Of a stretch of DNA of 64,000 nucleotides, positions 42,235 to 50,932 are shown in pieces. Source of the DNA: Pachysolen tannophilus NRRL Y-2460 (Eukaryota; Ascomycota; Pichiomycetes; Alaninales; Pachysolenaceae); the NCBI GenBank assembly GCA_001661245.1, contig KV454011.1, forward strand, positions 2,119,051-2,183,050, in the 5' to 3' direction. Positions within the stretch are counted from its first letter, which is position 1; each line of letters begins with the position of its first letter. The position numbers and the translations under genes were made by a program. Under the pieces are notes generated by a model. That model saw only the letters and a list, made by a program, of their open reading frames with translations, was not told the origin of the DNA and did not search any database.

Positions 42235-43794
42235 TTACCATTCAAGATTTTGTGCCCATTTGACAGATTTTGATTTATTTTTCTTCAATTCTGAAACCTG
42301 TATTTCATCTTTTACACCAAGTATCTTAGTTTCCTTTAATGTTGGGAACTGATTTTCTTTATCTTGAGAAATTGCATTTGGATTTTGAACTTTTGAAATA
42401 TATTTTTTAAAATCTTGTTCATTGTAAAATCCAATTGTCATTTTTTCATTAAATTTTAATTTTGAAAAAGAATTTGTTGTTGATAATGCTTTCACATTTA
42501 TAGCTCTTATAATGGCAGCCTTATGTGTTACATTTGCATTATTTGTTGGTATGGTGACCAATTCTTTTACTGACTCTGGTAATGGAACTCCTTCACTATT
42601 TTGAGAATTAATTTCAGTACCAAACCTTGTTGCATCTTTCACATTACCTGTTGAAGCATCAACTATTAAATTTAATAAATTTTTGCATTCTTTTAATGCT
42701 GGTTTTAAAGGTTTGATTTGTTTCTTAGGAGAACATATTCTCTTTGGAGATTTCAATATACGACTATATTGATCAGGATTAAGTCTTGTTGATTTTTTCA
42801 AAGTTTGCTTATATAAAGAAATTGGTTTATATTTTGATGATAATGATGAACTTATGGTTGTTGTTTTGATTGGATCATGATGTATTTGAATGATATTATT
42901 GAATCTTGTAGTTGCTGATGATTTTGAGGAACAACGAATTGGAATCTTACTTTCATAAGTTGTTGCTATATTATTACTGGAATGAGGTAAAGATGGTAAA
43001 GGTATGGTTGGTGGTTTATTGGAAGAAACTTTTGATGGAAATTTTAAAGGCCCATTCAATTTTTCATAAGCTGTTATTGCTGAATTTTTTTCAATATTTG
43101 GTATTTTCTTTCCTGTATCAGGAAGTATTACATCGATATCCATACTATCATCAGAATTTTGAGATATCTTATCATCAATTTCTTGTTCTTGTTCTTGTTG
43201 TGATTTATCATTTTTTTTAATAAATTCTTCAAAATCAAATGACATATTCAGTTGAAGCTCTTCATTATCATCCAACAGGATCTCATCATTTGCTCTGACT
43301 TTGCAATCGATTTCATTAATTTCATCGATAGACAAATTACTCACCATACTATCCAATTCAACATCTATCATTTCTTCTTTAGGAGAAGAATGTGCTTGTT
43401 TCTCCAAATCACTAGTAGTTATAATATCTTTGAAAAAATGGTGATTTTTTGAATTATTCACAGGGGTCCACCCATCCAAATATTGAATACTATACTCTTG
43501 AAAATTCAATCTATCTGCACCCATTTGACAAGTATATTCATCCTCATCATCACGCATATATTCATCAGCTAAAAAATTATCTTCAAAATTATTCAAGTAT
43601 GATGAATTCTTAATATGATCAAAATCATCTAGTATTGTTAAATCGTCATCGGACTTGGCGCTGTTATTAACCTCCACTTCGCTGGTCACTTGATAAAATG
43701 GGATAGACGATCTATTCAAGAAATTTTCCCATTCAACGGATACAATATCATTTTTACGTTTCTCAAATGATTGGAAAAAATTTGCAGTCATCAT
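42235..43794 (-). CDS. Orphan protein of 519 residues ending VKWAQNLEW
   Basis: Starts MMTANFFQSFEKRKNDIVSVEWENFLN. Tandem Met codons make the exact start ambiguous by one residue. No domain is recognised. The N-terminal third is acidic with Asp/Glu clusters (DDDLTILDDFD, MRDDEDEYTCQMGAD); the C-terminal half is basic (KSPKRICSPKKQIKPLKPALKECKNLLN). The last residues, KSKSVKWAQNLEW, resemble the short K-S-V-x-W-A-x-N-L-E endings I associate with some yeast regulatory proteins, possibly a docking motif; that comparison is from memory. SPKK-type motifs suggest CDK control. It shares a 1.1-kb divergent region with the perilipin-like gene. Function unknown. Confidence 0.85.
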   Translation of the reverse strand: MMTANFFQSFEKRKNDIVSVEWENFLNRSSIPFYQVTSEVEVNNSAKSDDDLTILDDFDHIKNSSYLNNFEDNFLADEYMRDDEDEYTCQMGADRLNFQEYSIQYLDGWTPVNNSKNHHFFKDIITTSDLEKQAHSSPKEEMIDVELDSMVSNLSIDEINEIDCKVRANDEILLDDNEELQLNMSFDFEEFIKKNDKSQQEQEQEIDDKISQNSDDSMDIDVILPDTGKKIPNIEKNSAITAYEKLNGPLKFPSKVSSNKPPTIPLPSLPHSSNNIATTYESKIPIRCSSKSSATTRFNNIIQIHHDPIKTTTISSSLSSKYKPISLYKQTLKKSTRLNPDQYSRILKSPKRICSPKKQIKPLKPALKECKNLLNLIVDASTGNVKDATRFGTEINSQNSEGVPLPESVKELVTIPTNNANVTHKAAIIRAINVKALSTTNSFSKLKFNEKMTIGFYNEQDFKKYISKVQNPNAISQDKENQFPTLKETKILGVKDEIQVSELKKNKSKSVKWAQNLEW

Positions 43795-44870
43795 TTGCTA
43801 ATTTGGGAAAAAATAAAATGAAATAAAATAAAATAAAATAAAATAAAATAAAATAAAACAAATCTCTGGATAGCAAAAAATAATAATAACAACAACAACA
43901 CGCTATAATGAATTAAATAGCTAAACTTTTAAACTGTTTATTTCAAGTTTAAAAGGTTCTTTCTTCTTTTCTTTTGCGTGTAGCAACCGCAAATGATTTG
44001 CAACTTGAAAAATCCGTTTAATTGATTAATTATATGAATAAAGGAAATAGTCACCTTCTAAAAAAGAGAAAATGCACATGAAAACTATCTATCAATTATA
44101 AACTTGGTTGTTTACTCTAATGTTTTCCCAACTAAACCGTTGTTGTATTTCCTAATTGGGAAACAAGTCAACAGTGCGCCACTCTAATGTACTAAACAGG
44201 AAATACTATGAGCAAAAAAAAAAATAATCACTTAGTTTTCTCAGAAGGTACGGCTGTGGCGTGGATGACTGTGAGGAGAATAGTACCTGTGGCTGGTGTG
44301 CATTGTTTTTTTTATCTTTTTTTTGTTTTTGTTTTGTTTTTTTTGATCTCATCTCATTCATTCTCACTTTGTGCGGCTCATGTATAACGTATACAAATTG
44401 GTGTGAAACGAAAAGTTTTTGATCTTGACTTTGTGTAATGTTGACTTAAATTGTTTGCTGTGAATGATTGAGCTTGAATCTGCTTTTTGAGGTTTCTCTT
44501 TGAGGTAGTAGAAGGTGCAGTGCAGTGGTGTGGGTTTTTTTAGTGTTTTATAATTAAGAGAACACAAACACCATTGTTAGTGAATTATTTGATCTATTTG
44601 ATTTTTGATTTTTGTTGTTGTTGCTGTTGTTGTTGCTGCTGCTGCTGCTGCTGTGTTGTGTTTTTTTTTTTGTTTTTTTGTACATTGTACAATTTTCATT
44701 TCTTTATACTCAAATTTCCTTTTTTTCAGTTTGTTTCGTTTATTATATCAGTAAACTAATTTAACTAAAGTTTTTATTTTAATTTTTATTTTTACTTTTA
44801 ATAATCAATATCTTTACTTCCAAACAGTAATCAAAAAAAAAAAAAATCTAAAAATTAAAAACTATTTGCT
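43795..44870. promoter_or_regulatory. Divergent region between the 42235 gene and the perilipin-like gene
   Basis: 1076 bases. Contains ATAAA-type pentanucleotide repeats at about 43813-43858, a GT-rich stretch near 44240-44310, and a TTG/CTG triplet run at 44612-44653 (listed separately). No tRNA or credible ORF was found. Confidence 0.55.
44612..44653 (+). repeat. TTG/CTG triplet repeat upstream of the perilipin-like gene
   Basis: Fourteen triplets: four TTG, one CTG, three TTG, then six CTG. It lies about 220 bases 5' of the ATG at 44871 and could be transcribed as CUG repeats in the leader. Confidence 0.95.
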
Positions 44871-45911
44871 ATGCCTATTCGCCCACATTTAGATTTTATC
44901 TTGGGAAAGTCAAAGACAAAATCAGAGTAAGTTTTATATACATCATTTAATGAATGGGTGGTTTAAGAAAATTTATTTATTTATTTATTTATTTACATAA
45001 GGACATTTTCTAATTATTTGACTTTTTTTTTTAGTTTGCAAGAAGAATCTGAAGCTGCAGCAGCTACTGCAAGCCAACAAGTTGGATCATCAGCAGTAGA
45101 AGAGCAAGCCCCAAAGATTGCAGAATTATCAGAGCCATTATCCAGTGAAACTGCAATGGGGTCTGAAGACAACATGTCCAAGACTGCTAAGCATATTTTC
45201 AAGTATCCAATTGCTAAATCTTCAATAGAAACGGTTCAATCCATTCCACATCCAAGGATAATTGCTCCAGCAATGGTTTCGTTACGTAACACGGCACTGG
45301 TTAAACCAATTTTTGAAGTTGTTGATGGTTTGAACGATAATGCTTTATCCCAATTGGATAGAGCTATTCCTCAACTTCAGAAAATTGAACCACATGATGT
45401 TTATGATGCTGTTATGTCACCAATATCTTCTGCCCGTGAAAATACATCGAGATTAACCGATGCAACAGAAGGAATGGTTAATGATAGAATTGTGGTCCCA
45501 GCTAGAAAACTTGTTTCAGACGTTCGTGAACGTTATTCAGCAGTTTATGATAACCATGGTAAAGCTTTAATCCGTAGTCAAGTAGATCCAATTGTTAGAC
45601 CAGTTAATACGAGATTAGAAAAATTTGTTAGTGACCATTTCCCAGAACAGGCCAAAAAATCACCAACTGAGGGTTTATCTAATGAAATTTCTCGTTCTAT
45701 TCGTATAGTCTCTCCTGTTATTAGAGAATTACCAAGTGAAGTTCGTGGTCACATTGGTCAAGTTTACAAAGATCAAAGACTTGAACAAGAACAAGGTTTT
45801 GTTGGAACTGCAAGAGCTTCAATGGCAACAAGTGCTAAACTTTGTACTGAAGCTTTTCAAAGATTTTCTGGTCTTTTTGGTGCTTCTAGAGAAACCGCAG
45901 CAGCGGCTTAA
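44871..45911 (+). CDS. PLN1: Perilipin-like lipid-droplet protein (Pln1/Pet10 type)
   Basis: Exons 44871-44926 and 45035-45911 give 310 residues, beginning MPIRPHLDFILGKSKTKSD. After an Ala/Glu-rich linker there is a PAT-like stretch: FKYPIAKSSIETVQSIPHP, LVKPIFEVVDGLNDNALSQLDRAIPQLQKIE. This matches the perilipin pattern of a short amphipathic block, then a V-D-x-L...L-D-x-x-x-P helix. Repeating amphipathic helices follow (TSRLTDATEGMVNDRIVVPARKLVSDVRERY). No true transmembrane segment is present, in line with monolayer binding. Role by family: binds and stabilises lipid droplets. The name is inferred from pattern, not alignment. An alternative is an unrelated amphipathic apolipoprotein-like protein. 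Confidence 0.72.
44927..45034 (+). other. Perilipin-like gene intron
   Basis: Donor GTAAGT at 44927, acceptor TTTAG ending at 45034, 108 nt. The branch sequence is weak (TTCTAAT at 45008-45014), and TTTA tetranucleotide repeats lie within. Splicing makes SKTKS-D-LQEES in frame and supplies the only good start codon. Confidence 0.8.
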
Positions 45912-46310
45912 ATGTTAAATTGCTAGGTGTTGAGTGCTTCAAGAAAACAACTAAAAAATGGAAAAATATAAATCAGAAAAAAAGCAAAAAAAAAAAAACA
46001 AACGCTCTCGTAATATAAGATGATTAAATAGTTGTCTCAATTTGTGTGTGTGTCTGTGTTGTTTTTTTTCTTTTTTTTTTTCTTTTCTTTTTCTTTTTCT
46101 TTTTTACCTTTTTCTTTTTTGAAAAAAGGATTAATAGATTCAAGAAATAAATAAACCTCGAAATTACTTGAGCAGAAAATAAAAATAGTAGTAAAACGTA
46201 CAAGTTATAAATGAATTAATATTGAAAGCATTTGAACCTTAAACCTATATAATAAGCAGATCATGCAATTCTGTTTTTTTTTTTTTTTTTTCATTTCTTT
46301 TTTAGTTACA
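45912..46310. other. Convergent region before PEF1
   Basis: 399 bases between convergent genes. GTGTGTGTCTGTG near 46045 and CTTTTTC repeats near 46080-46120. No gene recognised. Confidence 0.6.
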
Positions 46311-47375
46311 TTAGTTAAAACTTAATATTTCTTCAACGTAATCCTTGAATTGAATGACTGCAATACCGTTACCTTGATAATCATATTTCTTAAATGAGTC
46401 CGTTATTTTCAATAACCATATTAAACTCTCAACGAACATATCAAATTTCAACTGTAAACTTCCATCACTAAATTTTTGAAAGATAAATAATATAGTATCT
46501 GTAGATAATCTATAACCAATTTTTTCTAAAGCATTTTGATATTCGCTAAATGAAATGGTTTGTGAACCTTCTTTATCAAATTTTGTAAATACTTTTCTCC
46601 AATACCCAATATAATTCCATAACCGACAAAATTCTTTAAAATCAATATAATTTTTATTTTCTTTATCGAATAATTTTAAAATCAACCTGACTGTAGAAGG
46701 TCGAAATTTACTATAATCATCGTTTAATAACGCGTTTGATAATTCTAATTCTGATAATCTCCCGTTACCATTTCTATCAACTTTATCAAATAATTCTCTA
46801 AGATGCATTTCACTTGCTTGACGGTTTGAACTTGAACGAGCACCAGGATGGTTCCCACTACTCTCGCTCCCGTTATTACTAAATGGAATCGACCCCGGAA
46901 TAGTACCATACGCAGACGGCGGACTACTCACTGCTGAGGTAGATCTATAATTTATTGACTGTGGATACAGCGGTTGAGGAGGAGTATGTGTTCTTTGTTG
47001 CAACTGCTGTTGCTGCGTTTTGGAAAAATATCTTGGATCTTGCTGATGCTGCTGTTGTGACTGTGGTTGTTGTTGTTGTTGCTGCTGCTGCTGTTGTAGT
47101 TTCTGAGACGTTAACGTATTTTGTTGCTGGTAGTAAGGTTGCGAGGATTGCTGCTGGTTATTAATAACCAAAGATGACGGCGGTGGTTTTCTTCTAATCT
47201 TTACTTGCTGAAGTGGAATCTGTTGCTGCTGCAGTTGTTGCAGTTGTTGCAGATAGTTCGGCGGCACATTTTGTTGCTGTTGATAATTATTATACTGCTG
47301 ATTCTGAGGAGTTGGCTGAACCCCAAATGCTTCCAGAGGGGTGGGAAATCCTATTAACTCATCACCTGCTCCCAT
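46311..47375 (-). CDS. PEF1: Penta-EF-hand calcium-binding protein Pef1
   Basis: 354 residues (S. cerevisiae Pef1 335). The N-terminal 185 residues are Gln/Pro/Tyr-rich, with several CAG/CAA-coded Gln runs. Five EF-hand-like units follow: FDKVDRNGNGRLSELEL (a canonical loop), LFDKENKNYIDFKEF, KFDKEGSQTISFSEY, a degenerate fourth, and a fifth (KKYDYQGNGIAVIQF) that would serve dimerisation. A Gln/Gly/Tyr/Pro-rich N-terminus before a PEF domain is the layout of Pef1/ALG-2 group proteins. Role: calcium- and zinc-responsive adaptor linked to polar growth and COPII. In S. cerevisiae its neighbour is the septin SPR3 (YGR059W); a septin lies three genes away here. Confidence 0.92.
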   Translation of the reverse strand: MGAGDELIGFPTPLEAFGVQPTPQNQQYNNYQQQQNVPPNYLQQLQQLQQQQIPLQQVKIRRKPPPSSLVINNQQQSSQPYYQQQNTLTSQKLQQQQQQQQQQPQSQQQHQQDPRYFSKTQQQQLQQRTHTPPQPLYPQSINYRSTSAVSSPPSAYGTIPGSIPFSNNGSESSGNHPGARSSSNRQASEMHLRELFDKVDRNGNGRLSELELSNALLNDDYSKFRPSTVRLILKLFDKENKNYIDFKEFCRLWNYIGYWRKVFTKFDKEGSQTISFSEYQNALEKIGYRLSTDTILFIFQKFSDGSLQLKFDMFVESLIWLLKITDSFKKYDYQGNGIAVIQFKDYVEEILSFN

Positions 47376-47959
47376 GATTTAAATGTAAATTGCTTTTAAA
47401 TTAAATTCAAAATTTTTTTTTCCAAATTAAAAAAAAAAAAACAAAAAAAAAAACAAGAAACCAATAAATACATTGAAATTTGAACTTCAATTCAAATCAA
47501 ATTCTCACTGAGAAACAACCACAATTAAATAAATCATTGATTTGACTTATTAATGAAATTTGTTTACCGTTTTCTTTTTTTTTTTAGTATGCTATTAAAA
47601 TATAGAGAGCCGCTCTTTGCTCAAGGAAAAAAGCCAAGAGAAACCAAAAATAACTATTTTCGGAATTCGGCAAACTTACCCGATTGGGAAGTCGAGTGAG
47701 TATACATGAGTAAGGTCAGTTCAGTTGATGGTTTACAAAGAGATAGATAGAAGTTGTTGAGCTTACCAGGTAGAAGAAGAGGGCGAGGAATAAGAAGAAT
47801 AAGAGTAAAGTGATAACAAAGTAAAGAATTATTTTCTATATGGAAGAAAAGCCCATTTAAAAACCTACTAAAAAATTATTCAAAAAATATACAACAACAT
47901 TTAGTTAAAAGTAAAACGACAAAAACATATATATTATTTTAGAAAACCTTTCATTTAAC
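47376..47959. other. PEF1 upstream / RPS10 3' region
   Basis: 584 bases with A-runs near 47429 and no gene. GATAGATAGA near 47742 and GAAGAAGAGG-type purine repeats near 47772-47800. Confidence 0.6.
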
Positions 47960-48727
47960 CTAATCACGGGTTCTTCTTCTGTAGTTACCGTCATTTTCAC
48001 GTCTTGGACCTCTGTTACCTCTTTGTGGTCTTTCTGGAATGGTATCTGGTAATAAAGTTTTTGGAACAATACCTTCTGGAACGTTCAAGTATTCACGCAA
48101 GTAAGTCAAACCTTCATCAGTTAAGGTGTAGTAATAGTATTGCCATGAAAATTGGGTTTTGACGTAACCTTTTGAGGTTAATGATTGTAAAGCCTTGATG
48201 ACATACAAGTTTCTGGTGTCAATTTCTTCATGTTTTGGTTGATTGAAATCCTTCTTGGCGACAACAACACCCTCTGTTAAAAAAAAAAAAAGAAAAAAAA
48301 GTTAGTACTTCGAACTTTTTAAACTGAAAAGTTAAAATTTCTTTTGTTATATATTCACCAAGGAAGAATAAAAAAGATATGAAACCTAGCTGATTTTGTC
48401 TTGAGAGTTGGTTTAAAAATGTCTTTTCTATTTTTCTCCTCCAAACTTTAAAATTCACTCTGATTTGAACTCCTTGGAAATCAAAATCTCCTTCTCTCTC
48501 TTTATCCCATTCACAAACACTTTTTATAAGTTTGTAAAAAATTTTCTTGGCCTTAAACGTTCATAGCTCAAAACACAATCAACGCTAATTGTTCAAATAT
48601 ACTTTTTTTTTCCTTCCTCCTATCTCACTTGTCCATCTGGAAAATATAACAATTTTTTTCAAAATAACTACTTACCTTGGAAGAGATATTGGTGAATCTT
48701 CTTTCTGTCTTCTTTTGGAATTAACAT
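47960..48727 (-). CDS. RPS10: 40S ribosomal protein eS10 (Rps10)
   Basis: Exons 48727-48676 and 48273-47960 give 121 residues. The start MLIPKEDRRKIHQYLFQEG is the conserved eS10 N-terminus, and YVIKALQSLTSKGYVKTQFSWQYYYYTLTDEGLTYLREYLNVP is the winged-helix core. The tail is Arg/Gly-rich (RPQRGNRGPRREN...RRRTRD), as in the yeast protein but slightly longer. Role: beak of the small subunit near mRNA entry. S. cerevisiae has RPS10A (YOR293W, beside the Mpv17-like YOR292C) and RPS10B (YMR230W, near MTF1 and TAF7). The single gene here has both sets of neighbours. A Tbf1/Cbf1-type module lies in its promoter. Confidence 0.97.
48274..48675 (-). other. RPS10 intron
   Basis: 402 nt. Donor GTAAGT from 48675, TACTAAC complement at 48307-48301, acceptor ACAG ending at 48274. 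Long for this window, as is common in ribosomal protein genes. I looked for a C-box (TGATGA) indicating an intronic snoRNA and saw none. Confidence 0.95.
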
Positions 48728-49282
48728 GTTGCAATAATGATGATCCTAACTTAATTGTATAGTATAACCAAAAAAAACTCAATAAAATATTTTTATAGTT
48801 ATAAATTTCTTGAAAATTATTTTCAAGTTTTTGGTAACTGGTTAAACAGCTACAACTTTTTTTTTTTTTTTTTTGGGTCGTGTTTGAAAAATTCTTTTTT
48901 TTTTTTTTCATTTTTTCATTTTCATTTTTTTTTTACATCTCCTGATGTGACTGCGAATAGTTTCCCAAAAAGGTAATACCAAGAGTGTCCGGATGTTACT
49001 GCTAACTTTTGGCGGTTCGAATCAGATTAGATTAGGGCAACAAACCCTACTGTATGGGCACGTGATTTCCAATTATTTTTTGTCCCTTTATCTATTAAGA
49101 GAGACTAGGAATATAATCATGTTAACTAACTCTATATATAAAATTACATATTAAAAACAGATAGTTTGTAGTAAAGAGCTAAATTGATTTTTTTTTTTTT
49201 TTGATTCAATTAATTATTATATGGTTGTTTTATAAATATAGAGTTTTTATTTTTTTTAGAATTTTCTTTTTAGTTGTGGAGA
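48728..49282. promoter_or_regulatory. Divergent RPS10 / Mpv17-like promoter region
   Basis: 555 bases. T-runs sit near RPS10 (48858-48874 and 48896-48910). A GC-richer block at about 48975-49070 carries the factor sites listed separately. T-runs follow before the Mpv17-like start. Confidence 0.65.
49032..49064. promoter_or_regulatory. Tbf1-like inverted pair plus Cbf1 E-box
   Basis: TTAGGG at 49032-49037 is followed by its inverse (TAGGG, seven-base gap, CCCTA; 49033-49049), then CACGTG at 49059-49064 (CACGTGAT). Tbf1 (TTAGGG-type) and Cbf1 (CACGTG) sites are known at ribosomal protein promoters in Candida-group yeasts, which fits RPS10 about 310 bases away. Confidence 0.6.
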
Positions 49283-50386
49283 ATGCCAATTCAATTACCT
49301 CTTAATGAGGAAGATGCAGATTTACCAAATGTTTCTTCCGGATTTCATAATCCCTTTGCAACTTTTACTGATGCTACACATAATGTAGCGTTAAGCAGTA
49401 AGTTAACAGTTAATTTTTTTTTTTTTTTTTTACCATGTTTAGTTTTAGCAGCTAGAGTTTACTTAACTTTTTTTTTTCCTTTTTGTTTTTCCGCAATTAT
49501 TTATATTTTGAAAATTATAGATCCACATACTTTTAGCAACAGGCTTAAAAGAAAAATTGGTACTCTATTAAGATCGCCGTTACGTAATATCCCGATTATC
49601 AATTACGTTATCTTAATTGTGCTAAGTTCACTATTGATTAAATTAACATTTCATTATCATAGATTATATACTTTTAATTCTGTGGTGGCAACATGTATGA
49701 CAAATATTGTGTTATTTGGAATAGCTGATACTTTAGCTCAATCCATTGCATCATATCAAAAACTGAGAAAGTTATCAGGTACAGTTGGTGTTGGGCTTTC
49801 TGATATTGAGTCACATCCTTCATATCCAAATCAAAGAAAGAATCCAAGTACAATTGCAGATTATTCAGTAAATGAATTTCCTGCTCATTCTCCTTCATCT
49901 TCTCCATATGATTTAAAAGGAAAATTCAATAAATTAGGATTGGATCTGCGTTCTGATTTTTCTAGATTTAATTTTCGAAGATTTATTGGTTTTACAGCTT
50001 GGGGGTTTTTAATGGCATTTATTCAAGTTTTATGGTATTTTTTCTTAAATTCATCATTTTTAAATTTACCATTTTTTTTCACAATTTTAGGAAGAGTATT
50101 GGCAGATCAATTAATATTTTCACCAATAAATCTTTACTCATTTTTTGCTTATTCAACATTAATATTGGAAAAAGGTTCAAAAGAAGATTTTAATAAAAAA
50201 ATACAAAACGTTTATTTCTCTACTTTAGTTGCTAATTTTTCACTTTGGTTTCCTGTTCAATTCATCAATTTTCTTATCATGCCAGTGAAATTTCAAGTCC
50301 CATTTAGTTCTACTGTTGGTGTATTATGGAATTGCTTTTTATCAATGAAAAATGCTGGCTCTAGCACTGCTACAGAAATTAAATGA
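49283..50386 (+). CDS. Mpv17/PMP22-family membrane protein (YOR292C-like)
   Basis: The frame from the ATG at 49283 is open for 367 residues, but 49398-49520 looks like an in-frame intron. Spliced, the product has 326 residues (S. cerevisiae YOR292C has 309). Family landmarks: the WFFFL...LPFFFTILGRVLADQLIFSPINLYSFF segment and the C-terminal signature SLWFPVQFINFLIMPVKFQVPF...VLWNCFLS, matching Mpv17 W-x-x-x-x-x-x-N-F consensus spacing. Four hydrophobic segments remain after splicing. Relatives (Sym1, PXMP2, Mpv17) sit in mitochondrial or peroxisomal membranes; the YOR292C branch is associated with the vacuole. It is divergent from RPS10, as in S. cerevisiae. Confidence 0.88.
   Translation: MPIQLPLNEEDADLPNVSSGFHNPFATFTDATHNVALSSKLTVNFFFFFLPCLVLAARVYLTFFFPFCFSAIIYILKIIDPHTFSNRLKRKIGTLLRSPLRNIPIINYVILIVLSSLLIKLTFHYHRLYTFNSVVATCMTNIVLFGIADTLAQSIASYQKLRKLSGTVGVGLSDIESHPSYPNQRKNPSTIADYSVNEFPAHSPSSSPYDLKGKFNKLGLDLRSDFSRFNFRRFIGFTAWGFLMAFIQVLWYFFLNSSFLNLPFFFTILGRVLADQLIFSPINLYSFFAYSTLILEKGSKEDFNKKIQNVYFSTLVANFSLWFPVQFINFLIMPVKFQVPFSSTVGVLWNCFLSMKNAGSSTATEIK
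49398..49520 (+). other. Probable in-frame intron of the Mpv17-like gene
   Basis: Strong donor GTAAGT at 49398, acceptor TTATAG ending at 49520, 123 nt (41 codons), phase preserved. It is T-rich and, if translated, reads NFFFFF...LTFFFPF. No exact TACTAAC is present; TACTTAAC near 49464 is the best branch candidate. Retention leaves the frame open. Confidence 0.6.
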
Positions 50387-50932
50387 ATCAAATCTAAAAA
50401 ATTTTTCAAAGGAACTTGGATTTATCAATAATGTATATGATATGGGGTTTTTTTTTTTTTTTTTTTTTCTATGGTTTTTTTTTAAATGGTTTTTTGATTT
50501 TTTGGCCTTCTTTTTCTTAGTAACGTTAAATTAAAGTTTGAATTAACAATCAATGTAGCAGCAGCACTAATACCCATAACTTGACTATATTTGATACTTC
50601 TTCAGTAATATTGATTGAGTTTATAGTTTTCTTGTAATCTATTTTGTTCATACACAAAACTTATCAAAACTTATCAAAATGAGCCGCACCAAATGTGTAA
50701 AAATAATTAAAAGTACATGAAGTACATGAAGTACATAAAACAACTTCATGTGGTACAAAAACAAGAATTAATTATCAGTTTTTAATGTAACCGCTTTCAC
50801 CTTTGACCAGATTCTGAGTATCTCATCTTTTTTTCCCTCTTTTTTATTCTTTCTGTAAATGTGGTAAAAGAGAAATTTATAATTTCTATTTTATATAGAA
50901 AAAAAAAATCAGCAAGTTGTCTGTTAGTCAAT
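50387..50932. promoter_or_regulatory. Septin gene upstream region
   Basis: 546 bases. T-runs lie near 50447-50469. ACTTATCAAA is repeated near 50658-50677, and the 9-bp unit AGTACATGA occurs in tandem at 50712-50737, with an inverted TTCATGTGGTAC just after. No gene recognised. Confidence 0.55.
50712..50737. repeat. Tandem AGTACATGA x3
   Basis: Two perfect 9-bp units and a third partial unit (AGTACATA). The following TTCATGTGGTAC is close to their reverse complement. Confidence 0.9.

Noticed and set aside
48274-48675. Possible snoRNA in the long RPS10 intron
   Set aside because: No C box (TGATGA) with a D box and terminal stem could be found on the transcribed strand.
49005-49032. GGTTCGAATC at 49014-49023, resembling a tRNA B box / T loop
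   Set aside because: The flanking bases do not form a T stem (only the closing G-C pairs), and no D arm, anticodon arm or acceptor stem can be drawn on either strand.
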